Below, in pieces: positions 56,232-64,000 of a stretch of 64,000 nt of DNA (position 1 is its first letter; every line of letters starts with the position of its first letter). A model generated the notes under the pieces. It was not told the origin of the DNA. It did no database searches and saw only the letters and a program-made list of their open reading frames with translations. The DNA lies in assembly GCA_964446585.1 (NCBI GenBank), contig CAYUPI010000003.1, positions 62,001-126,000 of the forward strand, written 5' to 3'. This stretch comes from CAYUPI01 sp964446585 (GTDB lineage: Bacteria > Verrucomicrobiota > Verrucomicrobiia > Limisphaerales > UBA8199). A program made the position numbers and the translations under genes.

Positions 56232-57052
56232 CGAGGAAACGATTCAGCGCGCTGCCCGGGTTCGGCCTGACCATGGGCTTCACACTGCTGTACCTAACAG
56301 CCCTTGTTCTTATTCCGTTTGCCGGCCTGATAATCCGAGCTTGCGAGCTTTCCTGGGCGGACTTCTGGCGTCTGGCGACCTCTGAGCGCGCCCTGGCAGC
56401 CTACGAACTGACATTCGGGGCTTCGCTCATTGCGGCTGTGGCGAATGCCCTGTTCGGCACGCTGCTGGCGTGGGTGCTGGTCCGTTACGAATTCCCGGGC
56501 CGCCGGTGGATCGATGCCATGGTGGACTTTCCTTTTGCGCTGCCGACCGCCGTGGCTGGTCTGACCCTCGCGAGCCTGTTTGCGGGCAACGGATGGCTCG
56601 GCCGGTTCCTGGTCCCACTCGGAATCAACGGCGCCTATTCGCGGCTGGGAGTTGTGATCGCCCTGGTTTTTGTGGGAATGCCTTTCACTGTGCGCACGCT
56701 GCAGCCGGTGCTGGAGAATCTCGAACGCGAAGTCGAGGAAGTCGCGGTTACACTCGGAGCAGGCCGATTGCGAACGTTCGTTCAAGTGATCGCCCCGTCG
56801 CTGGCGCCGGCCGTGCTGACCGGGTTTGCTCTCGCGTTCGCGCGTGCAATTGGCGAGTACGGTTCGATCGTGTTCATCTCGGGGAACCTTCCGTTCAAGA
56901 CAGAAATTGCTCCATATCTGATCGTCATGCGGCTTGAGGAATATGATTACGCCGGCGCCGTGGCGCTCGCCATCGTGCTCCTGGTGTTCTCGTTCCTCTT
57001 GCTGGGCGCAATCAACCTGCTCGAACAATGGTCAAGCCGCTTCCAACACTGA
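56228..57052 (+). CDS. cysT: Sulfate ABC transporter permease CysT (CysU)
   Basis: Six hydrophobic helices are seen; ALPTAVAGLTLASLFAGNGWLG and the ABC-loop EEVAVTLGAGRLRTFVQVIAPSLAPAVLTGFALAFARAIGEYGSIVFISGNLPFKTEIAP are specific to CysT (trimmed motifs ALPTAVAGLTL and AFARAIGEYGSIVFIS). 274 aa. It is coupled to the binding-protein gene and followed after 12 bases by cysW. Confidence 0.95.
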   Translation: MTRKRFSALPGFGLTMGFTLLYLTALVLIPFAGLIIRACELSWADFWRLATSERALAAYELTFGASLIAAVANALFGTLLAWVLVRYEFPGRRWIDAMVDFPFALPTAVAGLTLASLFAGNGWLGRFLVPLGINGAYSRLGVVIALVFVGMPFTVRTLQPVLENLEREVEEVAVTLGAGRLRTFVQVIAPSLAPAVLTGFALAFARAIGEYGSIVFISGNLPFKTEIAPYLIVMRLEEYDYAGAVALAIVLLVFSFLLLGAINLLEQWSSRFQH

Positions 57053-57064
57053 TTGTGCGCTAAC

Positions 57065-57961
57065 ATGACTGACTTCCTCACCAAACAACGCGCCGCTGGG
57101 CTGAAGAAATCAGAGCGCAGCACCGAGGAATCGCCGTTCATCAAGTGGACACTCATCGCAGTCGCATTGGCATTTTGCCTGGTGTTTCTGCTCCTGCCGC
57201 TGGTGAACGTCTTCGTCCAGGCGCTGGCGAAAGGGTGGACGTTCTACTGGAACTCGCTCACCCACCCGGAATCCTGGGCGGCCATTCGACTCACGCTCCT
57301 CGTGGCCGCCTTTTGTGTTCCTCTCAACACTATCTTCGGTTTGGCCGCTGCCTGGGCCATTGCCAAGTTTAAGTTCCGCGGCAAATCAATGCTGATTACT
57401 CTGATCGACCTGCCCTTCTCGGTATCGCCGGTCGTCGCCGGGTTGATGTTCGTCGTGTTGTTCGGCCTTCAAGGGTTCTTTGGCAAGTGGCTCGATGCGC
57501 ACAATCTCAAAATCATCTTCGCAGTGCCGGGCATTGTGCTGGCGACGGTATTCATCACCTTTCCGTTCGTTGCGCGCGAACTGATCCCCGTAATGCAGGC
57601 CACCGGCACCGAGCAGGAACAGGCTGCGCTCACACTGGGTGCCAACGGCTGGCAAACGTTTTGGCATGTGACGCTGCCTTCGGTCAAATGGGGCTTGATC
57701 TACGGGATGATTCTCTGCAACGCGCGCGCCATGGGCGAATTCGGCGCCGTCTCCGTCGTATCCGGCCACATCACCGGTCAGACCGACACGATGCCCCTGC
57801 GGGTGGAGAAACTCTACAACGAATACAATTCGCCGGCGGCCTTTGCCATCGCGAGCTTGCTGGCATTATTGGCCCTGTTTACGCTCGCCATCAAAACATT
57901 CCTCGAATGGAAACAGGCGCGAGAGCATGCGAACGCCCAGGCGGCCACGGCGGCCCAATGA
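57065..57961 (+). CDS. cysW: Sulfate ABC transporter permease CysW
   Basis: This partner permease to CysT shows DLPFSVSPVVAGLMFVVLFG, FVARELIPVMQATGTEQEQAALTLGA and the CysW-specific ARAMGEFGAVSVVSGHITGQTDTMPLRVEKLYNEY (core ARAMGEFGAVSVVSGHITG). 298 aa from ATG 57065; the in-frame TTG at 57053 adds four residues. The Lys-rich tail is short. The next gene, cysA, is separated by 229 bases of tandem repeat instead of being coupled. Confidence 0.95.
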   Translation: MTDFLTKQRAAGLKKSERSTEESPFIKWTLIAVALAFCLVFLLLPLVNVFVQALAKGWTFYWNSLTHPESWAAIRLTLLVAAFCVPLNTIFGLAAAWAIAKFKFRGKSMLITLIDLPFSVSPVVAGLMFVVLFGLQGFFGKWLDAHNLKIIFAVPGIVLATVFITFPFVARELIPVMQATGTEQEQAALTLGANGWQTFWHVTLPSVKWGLIYGMILCNARAMGEFGAVSVVSGHITGQTDTMPLRVEKLYNEYNSPAAFAIASLLALLALFTLAIKTFLEWKQAREHANAQAATAAQ

Positions 57962-58190
57962 CGAATGGCGAATGACGAATGCCGAAAGAATACCGAACTC
58001 CTAAACCCGAAGGGCGCCCGAGTGCGGCCTCGCGCGATGCGGGATTCTGGCTCGGGATTTCATTGGTCACTGGTCATTGGTCATTGGTCATTAGTCATTT
58101 CCCCAGCTCTTCGTCATTTTGTTTTCGGCCTTCTTTCGGTTTTGGGCCCTCAACCCTCGACCCTCGACCCTCGACCCTCGTCCCTCGCCA
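57960..58190 (+). repeat. Short tandem repeat spacer splitting the cys operon
   Basis: Three unrelated heptamer blocks follow each other between cysW and cysA: GAATGGC/GAATGAC/GAATGCC (57963-57985), TCATTGG x2 with TCACTGG and TCATTAG (58062-58098), and TCGACCC x3 with TCGTCCC (58150-58186). The last ends four bases before the cysA ATG, leaving no Shine-Dalgarno. Confidence 0.9.
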
Positions 58191-59294
58191 ATGAGCATCG
58201 AACTGCGCAACGTCGGCAAACAGTTTGGCGAAGTGGCCGCGGTCCAAAACGTCAGCTTTTCTGTCAAGGAAGGCGAGTTGATGGCGCTGCTGGGACCAAG
58301 TGGCGGCGGCAAAACCACCGTCCTGCGGATGATCGCCGGATTGGAAATGCCGACCACGGGCGATTTGTTCATCCGCGGCCAGCGCGTCAATGATCTCTCC
58401 GTGCAGCAGCGCAACATCGGGTTCGTGTTCCAAAACTACGCGCTGTTCAAAAGCATGAACGTTTACAAAAACGTCGCCTTCGGCTTGAACATCAAGAAGT
58501 GGCGGCCAGCCGAGGTCAAAGCGCGCGTGGCAGAGTTGTTGAAACTCTTTGGGCTCGAAGGACTGGAGCGGCGCTATCCGCACCAGCTCTCAGGTGGCCA
58601 GCGGCAGCGAGTTGCCATCGCCCGCGCACTGGCTCCCAAACCATCCGTACTCCTGCTCGACGAGCCCTTCGGGGCGGTGGACGCCAAGATCCGCCAGGAA
58701 TTGCGCGAATGGCTGGTGACGCTCCACACCGAATTGAGCGTCACCACGATCTTTGTCACGCATGACCAGGAGGAAGCCCTCGAAGTGGCCAATCGCATCG
58801 TGATTTTTTCCCGCGGCATTCTTGAGCAGGTCGGCACCCCGCGCGAAGTTTACGAACACCCGGCCAACGAATTTGTTGCCCGTTTTATCGGTGTCATGAA
58901 CGTGCTGGAGCCGGAGGTGCGGAACGGCGTCGCCCGCGTTGGCGGACTGGAATTCCGTGCCCATGGCGAGCCGGAAGGACAGAAGCTGCGCATCGGCTTC
59001 CGCCCTTACGCCGTCCAGATTTCGAGCGATCTGACCCAGTACCGATACCCTGCAACCTTGCGTCGAACCTTCTTCTTGGGAGTGATGTTGCGGGTCGAGC
59101 TGGAATTGCCGAGCGGCCTGGTGATTAGGGCGCGCATGAGCAAGGAAGACTATGCGCAACAGGGTTTGGAGGACGGGAAGCAAGTCTCGTTTCAGATTCG
59201 CCAATATCGCGTGCTGGGTCGAGAAGCGGGAGCCTTGGCGCCGGAAACCGAATTCCGCTACCGCCAACCACCCTCGATTGCGGAGAATATATAA
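58191..59294 (+). CDS. cysA: Sulfate ABC transporter ATP-binding protein CysA
   Basis: Walker A GPSGGGKTT, Q-loop FQNYALFKSMNVYKNVAFGL, signature LSGGQRQRVAIARAL, Walker B LLLDEPFGAVDAKIRQELR and H-loop FVTHDQEEALE are complete; GVMNVLEPEVRNGVARVGG and the TOBE-like C-terminal domain fit CysA. 367 aa from ATG 58191. It energises CysT/CysW uptake of sulfate. The start is fixed by homology, since the upstream frame reads through the tandem repeat. Confidence 0.95.
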   Translation: MSIELRNVGKQFGEVAAVQNVSFSVKEGELMALLGPSGGGKTTVLRMIAGLEMPTTGDLFIRGQRVNDLSVQQRNIGFVFQNYALFKSMNVYKNVAFGLNIKKWRPAEVKARVAELLKLFGLEGLERRYPHQLSGGQRQRVAIARALAPKPSVLLLDEPFGAVDAKIRQELREWLVTLHTELSVTTIFVTHDQEEALEVANRIVIFSRGILEQVGTPREVYEHPANEFVARFIGVMNVLEPEVRNGVARVGGLEFRAHGEPEGQKLRIGFRPYAVQISSDLTQYRYPATLRRTFFLGVMLRVELELPSGLVIRARMSKEDYAQQGLEDGKQVSFQIRQYRVLGREAGALAPETEFRYRQPPSIAENI

Positions 59295-59345
59295 CGGAAT
59301 TTCGAATACCGAATTCCTAATGAAATCCGAATTTGAAGCGCGGCC
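59290..59345. repeat. GAATTTCGAATACC-type repeat after cysA
   Basis: GAATTTC / GAATACC / GAATTCC and AATCCGAATTTGAA-like units of 7-8 bases directly follow the cysA stop; related units occur at 19657-19690 and 57990-58005. Confidence 0.7.
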
Positions 59346-59432
59346 TTGGATTTTCGAGAATCCTTCGAATTTCGTGCTTCTGGTTCCTGGCTTCGCGCCT
59401 CCGAGTCCGCGTCAAAAGTAATCCCCTTAGCA

Positions 59433-60377
59433 ATGCGCCCATTTGAGTCACTGAGCGAACAGGAGATACTCGCGCTGGCCATTTCGCTCGAGGAAGAAGA
59501 CGCGCGCATTTACGAGGATTTTGAGCACGGACTGAAGGAGAACTATCCGGTGCAGGCCCGGAAGTTTGCTGAGATGCGTCAAGAAGAAGATGGTCATCGG
59601 CACCGCCTGCTCGAGCTGTATCGGAGCCGCTTTGGCGAGCACGTGCCGCTGTTGCGCCGGCAGGATGAGCATGGATTCGTGCGCCGCCGGCCGGTTTGGC
59701 TGGTGCGGCCACTTGGGCTGAAGGCGGTCCAAAAGGCAGCCGAGCTGATGGAAGTCGAGACGAAGCGGTTTTATGAGGCCGCAGCGCGGCGCATGACCCA
59801 CGCCGGCACACGGCAGCTCCTGGGTGATTTGGCTGAGGAAGAGCGACATCATGCTGTCGCGACCGAACGCATTGCAGAGACGAAGTTAAGCGAAGAGGAG
59901 TCGGGACGGCAAAAGCGGCTGTTTCTGCTGCAAGTCGTTCAGCCGGGGCTGGCCGGCCTGATGGACGGCTCGGTCTCGACCCTGGCGCCGCTGTTTGCCG
60001 CCGCTTTCGCGACGCACAAGAGTTGGGAAACCTTCCTTGTGGGCATCGCCGCCAGCGTCGGCGCCGGCATCAGCATGGGTTTTGCCGAGGCGTTGTCGGA
60101 TGATGGCAGTCTCACCGGGCGAGGCCATCCCTTTATCCGTGGTGTCGTCTGTGGTCTCATGACTACTCTGGGAGGACTGGGTCACACGCTACCTTACTTG
60201 ATCGGAAACGTGAACACAGCCACCTCGGTGGCGGTTGGCGTGGTGCTTGCCGAGTTGGGTATTATCTCATGGGTGCGACACAGGTTCATGGACACGCCCC
60301 TGGTAACCGCAGTCCTCCAGGTTGTGCTCGGGGGTATCCTCGTTTTCCTCGCGGGCGTGCTTATTGGCAAATCCTGA
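59433..60377 (+). CDS. Ferritin-like/VIT1 fusion, MbfA-type iron exporter
   Basis: Residues 1-145 are a ferritin-like di-iron domain with EEEDARIYEDFE, MRQEEDGHRH, VETKRFYE and EEERHHAVA supplying Glu/His ligands. Residues 165-314 are a VIT1/CCC1-type membrane part with about five helices (GLMDGSVSTLAPLFAAAFA; AASVGAGISMGFAEALSDDG). This fusion is the membrane-bound ferritin MbfA, which exports iron during iron or peroxide stress. 314 aa from ATG 59433; earlier in-frame starts lack homology. Confidence 0.9.
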   Translation: MRPFESLSEQEILALAISLEEEDARIYEDFEHGLKENYPVQARKFAEMRQEEDGHRHRLLELYRSRFGEHVPLLRRQDEHGFVRRRPVWLVRPLGLKAVQKAAELMEVETKRFYEAAARRMTHAGTRQLLGDLAEEERHHAVATERIAETKLSEEESGRQKRLFLLQVVQPGLAGLMDGSVSTLAPLFAAAFATHKSWETFLVGIAASVGAGISMGFAEALSDDGSLTGRGHPFIRGVVCGLMTTLGGLGHTLPYLIGNVNTATSVAVGVVLAELGIISWVRHRFMDTPLVTAVLQVVLGGILVFLAGVLIGKS

Positions 60378-60396
60378 CAGAGAAACTGTGACCCCG

Positions 60397-61365
60397 ATGA
60401 AAGCGATCCAAATCAAGCAGACCGGCGGGCCGGAAGTTTTGCAACTGGTCGAGGTTCCGGAACCGAAGCCGAAACCGAATGAGGCGTTGGTAAAAATCAA
60501 TGCCTGCGGTGTCAACTTCATCGACATCTACCTCCGCGAAGGAAGGTATCCGGCGCAAGTGCCGTTCATTGACGGGCAGGAAGCAGCAGGTGTGGTCACG
60601 GCGGTTGGACCGGATGTGAAGCAAGTGAAGCCCGGCGACCGCGTCGCCTATGTCGGTGTCCTGGGGGCATACGCGCAATGTGCCGCCGTCTCAGCCGACC
60701 GGCTCGTGTCTATTCCTGGAGGCATTGAAGATCGCCAGGCCGCCGCGGCCCTGTTGCAGGGAATGACTGCTCATTACCTTTGTCATTCGACATATCCGTT
60801 GAAGAAAGGCGAAACGGCACTAGTGCACGCGGCTGCGGGAGGAGTGGGCTTGCTGCTGGTGCAGATGTGCCACATGCTTGGCGCGCGCGTGTTGGCAACC
60901 GTCTCGACGGAAGAAAAGGCGAGATTGGCGCGTGGAGCAGGTGCCAACGAGGTAATTCTTTACACCCAACAGGATTTCGAAGCCGAGACAAAACGGCTGA
61001 CGAACAATCGCGGCGTGGACGTGGTGTACGATTCTGTGGGCAAGACCACTTTCGAAAAAAGTCTGAACGTGCTGCGGCCACGAGGCTATCTGGTGCTGTT
61101 CGGAGGTTCGAGTGGACACGTGCCGCCGTTCGACTTGATCAAGCTCTCCCAGAAGGGTTCGCTTTATGTAACGCGGCCGACACTGGCTCATTACACGGCA
61201 ACCCGCGCCGAGCTGGAGCAGCGTGCACAGGACGTCTTCGCCTGGATCAAGGAAGGAAAGTTGAAGCTGCGCATCGAATATATCTATTCTCTCGCCGATG
61301 CAGAGCAGGCCCATCGCGACCTGGAAGCGCGCAAGACGACTGGAAAGCTGCTGCTGGTGCCCTGA
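60397..61365 (+). CDS. NADPH:quinone oxidoreductase (zeta-crystallin type)
   Basis: This medium-chain dehydrogenase lacks zinc ligands. MKAIQIKQTGGPEVLQLVEVP starts the QOR fold, GVNFIDIYLREGRYP and PFIDGQEAAGVVTAVGPDV build the catalytic domain, and VHAAAGGVGLLLVQMCHMLGARVLATVSTEEK is the nucleotide-binding Rossmann motif. YDSVGKTTFEKSLNVLRPRGYLVLFGGSSG is family-specific. 322 aa from ATG 60397. It reduces quinones one or two electrons at a time with NADPH. It follows mbfA by only 19 bases, so a stress-linked transcript is possible. Confidence 0.93.
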   Translation: MKAIQIKQTGGPEVLQLVEVPEPKPKPNEALVKINACGVNFIDIYLREGRYPAQVPFIDGQEAAGVVTAVGPDVKQVKPGDRVAYVGVLGAYAQCAAVSADRLVSIPGGIEDRQAAAALLQGMTAHYLCHSTYPLKKGETALVHAAAGGVGLLLVQMCHMLGARVLATVSTEEKARLARGAGANEVILYTQQDFEAETKRLTNNRGVDVVYDSVGKTTFEKSLNVLRPRGYLVLFGGSSGHVPPFDLIKLSQKGSLYVTRPTLAHYTATRAELEQRAQDVFAWIKEGKLKLRIEYIYSLADAEQAHRDLEARKTTGKLLLVP

Positions 61366-61669
61366 TGCCTTTGAAGCGTTAAATCGTTAAATCGTTGAAC
61401 CCAGAAAGTTTTTGGGGCAGGTCGTTGAATCGGCGGGCCGCGCTCGCAGAAGAAATTTGGCCAGGCTGAGAAAGTTTGGACGGATAGAAGAAAACCACCA
61501 ATGGACTGAATTGACACGAATGAGATTCTCTGTGGAGCAACTTTGGGGCGCAGTCGTATTGCACCTATTGGTGGCGTGCACGGCGCTTACAAAAACGCGC
61601 AGCCGAACCCCCACTCTCATTGGTGTTCATTGGTGTCTATTGGTGGTTTCATTGAATCTTACTGCTTGA
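61366..61669. other. Gene-free spacer with octamer repeats
   Basis: CGTTAAAT repeated twice with variants opens the spacer (61370-61398). ATTGGTGTTCATTGGTGTCTATTGGTGG units (period about 10) lie at 61618-61648, and a complementary-sense ACCACCAATGGACTGAATT block at 61494-61512 could pair with them. No gene is evident. Confidence 0.65.
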
Positions 61670-62209
61670 ATGGCGCTGGTCGTGTTCTTAAAAGGAGTCA
61701 ACGTGGGAGGACACAGGCTGTTCCGGCCGAGTGTCCTCGCCAAAAAATTGGCAAAGTACGACGTCGTCAACGTCGGGGCGGCAGGGACCTTCGTGGTCAG
61801 GAAGCCGATCAGCCAGACAAAGTTGCGCGCCGAATTACTCCGAAGGCTGCCTTTCGACGCTGAAATCCGGATCTGTTCAGCGCGCGAACTGATTGGCCTG
61901 GCGTCCGGAGAGCCTTTCGCGGGAGAGGCTGCGAGCTCAGACGTGGTCCGCTTCGTGAGCGTGTTGGCAAAACGGGCTCGCGTGCTTCCTGCTCTTCCCA
62001 TTTGCCTCCCTGCCGCCGACAATTGGCTGGTGAAGGTCATCAGAGTCCGGGGCAGATTCGCCTTTGGCCTCTACCGACGGGCTATGCGAACCATCGCTTT
62101 ACTGGGCCAAATCGGCAAGCGCCTTGGCGGGTCCGCCACCACCCGCAACTGGAACACAATTATGACTATCATCGAAATATTGAAAAGAACTCGCGCCATT
62201 GGCCGATGA
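61670..62209 (+). CDS. DUF1697-family protein, 179 aa
   Basis: VVFLKGVNVGGHRLFRPSVLAKKLAKYDVVNVGAAGTFVV matches the DUF1697 N-terminal alpha/beta domain, where relatives read FLRGINVGGxNxxxM, and the closing TRNWNTIMTIIEIL is the family's TxRNWxTxxKL motif. The function of the family is unknown. Length is typical. ATG 61670 starts exactly at the tandem-repeat border. Confidence 0.82.
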   Translation: MALVVFLKGVNVGGHRLFRPSVLAKKLAKYDVVNVGAAGTFVVRKPISQTKLRAELLRRLPFDAEIRICSARELIGLASGEPFAGEAASSDVVRFVSVLAKRARVLPALPICLPAADNWLVKVIRVRGRFAFGLYRRAMRTIALLGQIGKRLGGSATTRNWNTIMTIIEILKRTRAIGR

Positions 62210-62321
62210 AAAAAAGAATCTGCTAGTTGAGCTCGGATTGACTGGTCCGCCGGCCTGGACTAACCTCCTTTTCGTACGGCATAATCTTGTCAAACCCTCA
62301 CATTGACGGCAAACACTTCTG

Positions 62322-63632
62322 ATGAAAGGCCTCGGTTCCGTAGTTTCCGTTGTCCGCCTCACGCTCTTTCTTCTGCCCTTGTCGCCGCGTTTGCTCGCCG
62401 TTGACCTTTCGACTACGAACCGCAACAGCCTCGAGCAGTTCTTCAACGTGGCGAACCAGACCGCCCGGCCCGTGACAGTGGTTTCGTTTGGCGATTCTAT
62501 GGCGAATTCGTACCAGTCCATTGCCTTCGTAATGATGGATCAGTTTGTCGCTCGCCTGGGACTCGCCGGGTGCTCTCTCGATAACTGGAGGAACAACCTC
62601 ATAAGGACCGTGACGAACGGAGCCTGGTTTATTGGTCCATCGGACCTCTGGTTCGCGGAGTCGATTCACATACCTCCAGGCGGCGGAGTGTGGTGGTGGA
62701 AAGAAACTTCGCCCGCCGGTATCATATCCGACAGCTTGGGGTTGTTCTACGTCGCGCAGCCAAATGGCGGACCTTTCACCGTGTCTGTTTCAACCAATAA
62801 TGGTCCGTGGGGTGCGTTGATGACTCTCGACGGATACGCGGATCCGCCCGTTGGGCGGTTTACTAACATTATGGTTGATCTGGATTACCACATGTTGCGG
62901 GTTGACGGAGTGAGCGGCACCAATGTGATCCTTGGAGTGCGCGTCATGAACTCTCAATCAATTGGTGTAAATGTTTCATTTCTTGATTATCTAGGCATCG
63001 GCCTGGATGACGTGACAAATATACCGCTATCAATCCGCACCCCAATACTTCAGGCGCTCGCTCCGGATCTGTTAATTTGGCACATGAAAGAGGATGGGAC
63101 CGAGGCCACTCGCCAGCGGTTGATTGAAGGCGAACAATGGTGGTCAAATTCTGCGCCAAATTGCAGCGTGCTTTACATCGGCACGCCGTATGTGTCGACT
63201 GACACCAACAGCACCTGGACAATCGATCAGAATACCGTCGTTCGCTCCATTGCGCTGAGTTATCACCGGGCTTACGTGGATTGCATGACCCCTGCGGTGA
63301 GTTATCCCTGGATGGTATCGCAGGGCTTTATGAGCGATGAGACGCATGAAAACCTGCAGGGCAATACGTACCTTGAGGGTTTCGCGTGGAACGATGTCGG
63401 CTTTTTCGCCCTTCGGACCCCTCGCATCCTCGCGATCTCGCCGGGGCAAAATCAAATAACGCTGAACTTTTCAACCGCGACAAACATCCTTTACACACTG
63501 GAAAGCACGCCGGACTTGCTGAATTGGCAGCCCGTGCTTACGAATGTCGGGGACGGTACCACGATAAGCACGAATTTCCCCACTACGGCAGGCAGTCGTC
63601 TGTTCCGGCTCTCGCTGCGGCCCGCGCCTTGA
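62322..63632 (+). CDS. Secreted SGNH/GDSL hydrolase with C-terminal verrucomicrobial domain
   Basis: A signal peptide (VVRLTLFLLPLSPRLLA) is followed by VVSFGDSMANSYQSI, the block I GDSx nucleophile, and the late SDETHENLQGNTYLEGF, which supplies the Asp/His pair (D-x-x-H) of SGNH esterases. A jelly-roll-like insert (about 100-230) lies between them, as in carbohydrate esterases of this group. The C-terminal 70 residues (LESTPDLLNWQPVLTNVG...SRLFRLS) form a beta-domain common in secreted Verrucomicrobia proteins. 436 aa. Deacetylation of a polysaccharide is likely. Confidence 0.8.
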   Translation: MKGLGSVVSVVRLTLFLLPLSPRLLAVDLSTTNRNSLEQFFNVANQTARPVTVVSFGDSMANSYQSIAFVMMDQFVARLGLAGCSLDNWRNNLIRTVTNGAWFIGPSDLWFAESIHIPPGGGVWWWKETSPAGIISDSLGLFYVAQPNGGPFTVSVSTNNGPWGALMTLDGYADPPVGRFTNIMVDLDYHMLRVDGVSGTNVILGVRVMNSQSIGVNVSFLDYLGIGLDDVTNIPLSIRTPILQALAPDLLIWHMKEDGTEATRQRLIEGEQWWSNSAPNCSVLYIGTPYVSTDTNSTWTIDQNTVVRSIALSYHRAYVDCMTPAVSYPWMVSQGFMSDETHENLQGNTYLEGFAWNDVGFFALRTPRILAISPGQNQITLNFSTATNILYTLESTPDLLNWQPVLTNVGDGTTISTNFPTTAGSRLFRLSLRPAP

Positions 63633-63716
63633 ACTCATCCCGTGCCGAGCTTTCGACGTGGCTTGGCCGCCGTAACAGATAGGTCGCCAGAATTGGCCCT
63701 GCGCCCATGGCTCTGG

Positions 63717-64000
63717 TCATTTCCCCTCCAGCCCCTTCAGGTAAGCGAAAATCAAGTCCGGCAATTCGTCGCTGTAACCTCCCTCCAAAAGGCTAAACAC
63801 CGGGACCGCCAGTTTGCGGAAAGACTCGCCGAGCCAATGGTAGTCTTCCGCCTCCAGCATTTCCTGCGCGAGCGGGTCGTGCGCGTAGGCGTCGAAGCCG
63901 GCGGACACGGCCACCAGGTCGGGCTTGAATTTCTTCAAATTCTCGAGCGCGCCCTCCAGAACATACCGGTACTCCAATCGTGGCGTGTGCGGCGGAACGG
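63717..64000 (-). CDS. Histone-deacetylase-family protein, 5' part beyond the window
   Basis: The visible C-terminal 94 residues include VPPHTPRLEYRYVLE, FKPDLVAVSAGFDAYAHDPLAQ and VPVFSLLEGGYSDELPDL, the closing part of class II-like HDAC/acetylpolyamine amidohydrolase domains: SAGFDAYAHDP carries a zinc-ligand Asp and LEGGYS the last conserved loop. The frame remains open to the right edge, and the internal TTG at 63977 is not the start. Bacterial members deacetylate polyamines or acetoin-related substrates. Confidence 0.9.
   Translation of the reverse strand, partial: VPPHTPRLEYRYVLEGALENLKKFKPDLVAVSAGFDAYAHDPLAQEMLEAEDYHWLGESFRKLAVPVFSLLEGGYSDELPDLIFAYLKGLEGK

Overview
The window reads as a chromosomal segment of a GC-rich Gram-negative bacterium, most likely a Verrucomicrobiota member of the Limisphaerales/Pedosphaera type. 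This placement is inferred from gene style: an SGNH esterase with a verrucomicrobial-type C-terminal LEST-DLxxW domain, a PUR-alpha-like protein, many outer-membrane-type proteins, and pervasive short tandem repeats. No rRNA, tRNA or CRISPR array was seen. About 57 genes are supported. Both edges cut genes: gyrA on the left and a histone-deacetylase-like gene on the right.

Layout. 0-16.6 kb is mostly core: gyrA, pdxH, a UvrC-like GIY-YIG nuclease, a YVTN propeller protein, an FAH-family hydrolase, proS, hrpB, and an AraC regulator divergent from a flavin oxidase pair. 16.7-19.6 kb holds a repeat-riddled unknown protein and a zinc-ribbon/M50/TPR membrane protease. 19.7-25.5 kb is an accessory island with two divergent operons: DUF262 + HEPN-like + PD-(D/E)XK-like on the minus strand, and an SAMHD1-like HD dNTPase + ImmA/IrrE-like metallopeptidase on the plus strand. 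It is the best candidate for an undescribed defence or stress system. 26.0-28.9 kb is an orphan Mu-like terminase pair. 29-42.7 kb returns to housekeeping: ppdK, a UvrD/PcrA helicase, phoH, a GlpT-like transporter, tyrS. 42.9-45.8 kb is a complete IS1595-family transposon with 25-bp terminal inverted repeats (TIRs), an 8-bp target duplication and cargo that includes a proteasome-like Ntn hydrolase. 45.8-50.6 kb has a two-component system, an HtrA protease and a HigBA-type toxin-antitoxin. 53-59.3 kb is a sulfate-uptake locus: Rrf2/CymR-like regulator, porin, substrate-binding protein, CysT, CysW and CysA. The right end carries MbfA-type iron exporter, quinone reductase, DUF1697 and SGNH genes.

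The most striking non-genic content is layered repeats. (1) At least eight REPIN-like double hairpins lie between genes. They share a GGAG-(C/T)-GC...AGCA-type frame, but stem sequences differ from element to element, with compensatory changes. (2) A 140-bp MITE occurs twice with about 80 % identity, has 4-bp target duplications, and both times sits inside an arm of a pre-existing hairpin. (3) Heptamer and octamer short tandem repeats occur in many unrelated sequence families. They flank genes and also invade coding frames (hrpB, proS, terminase, the 3' end of ppdK). (4) Rickettsia-RPE-like in-frame insertions are present; one 43-bp repeat is shared by the UvrD helicase and the unknown 377-aa protein.
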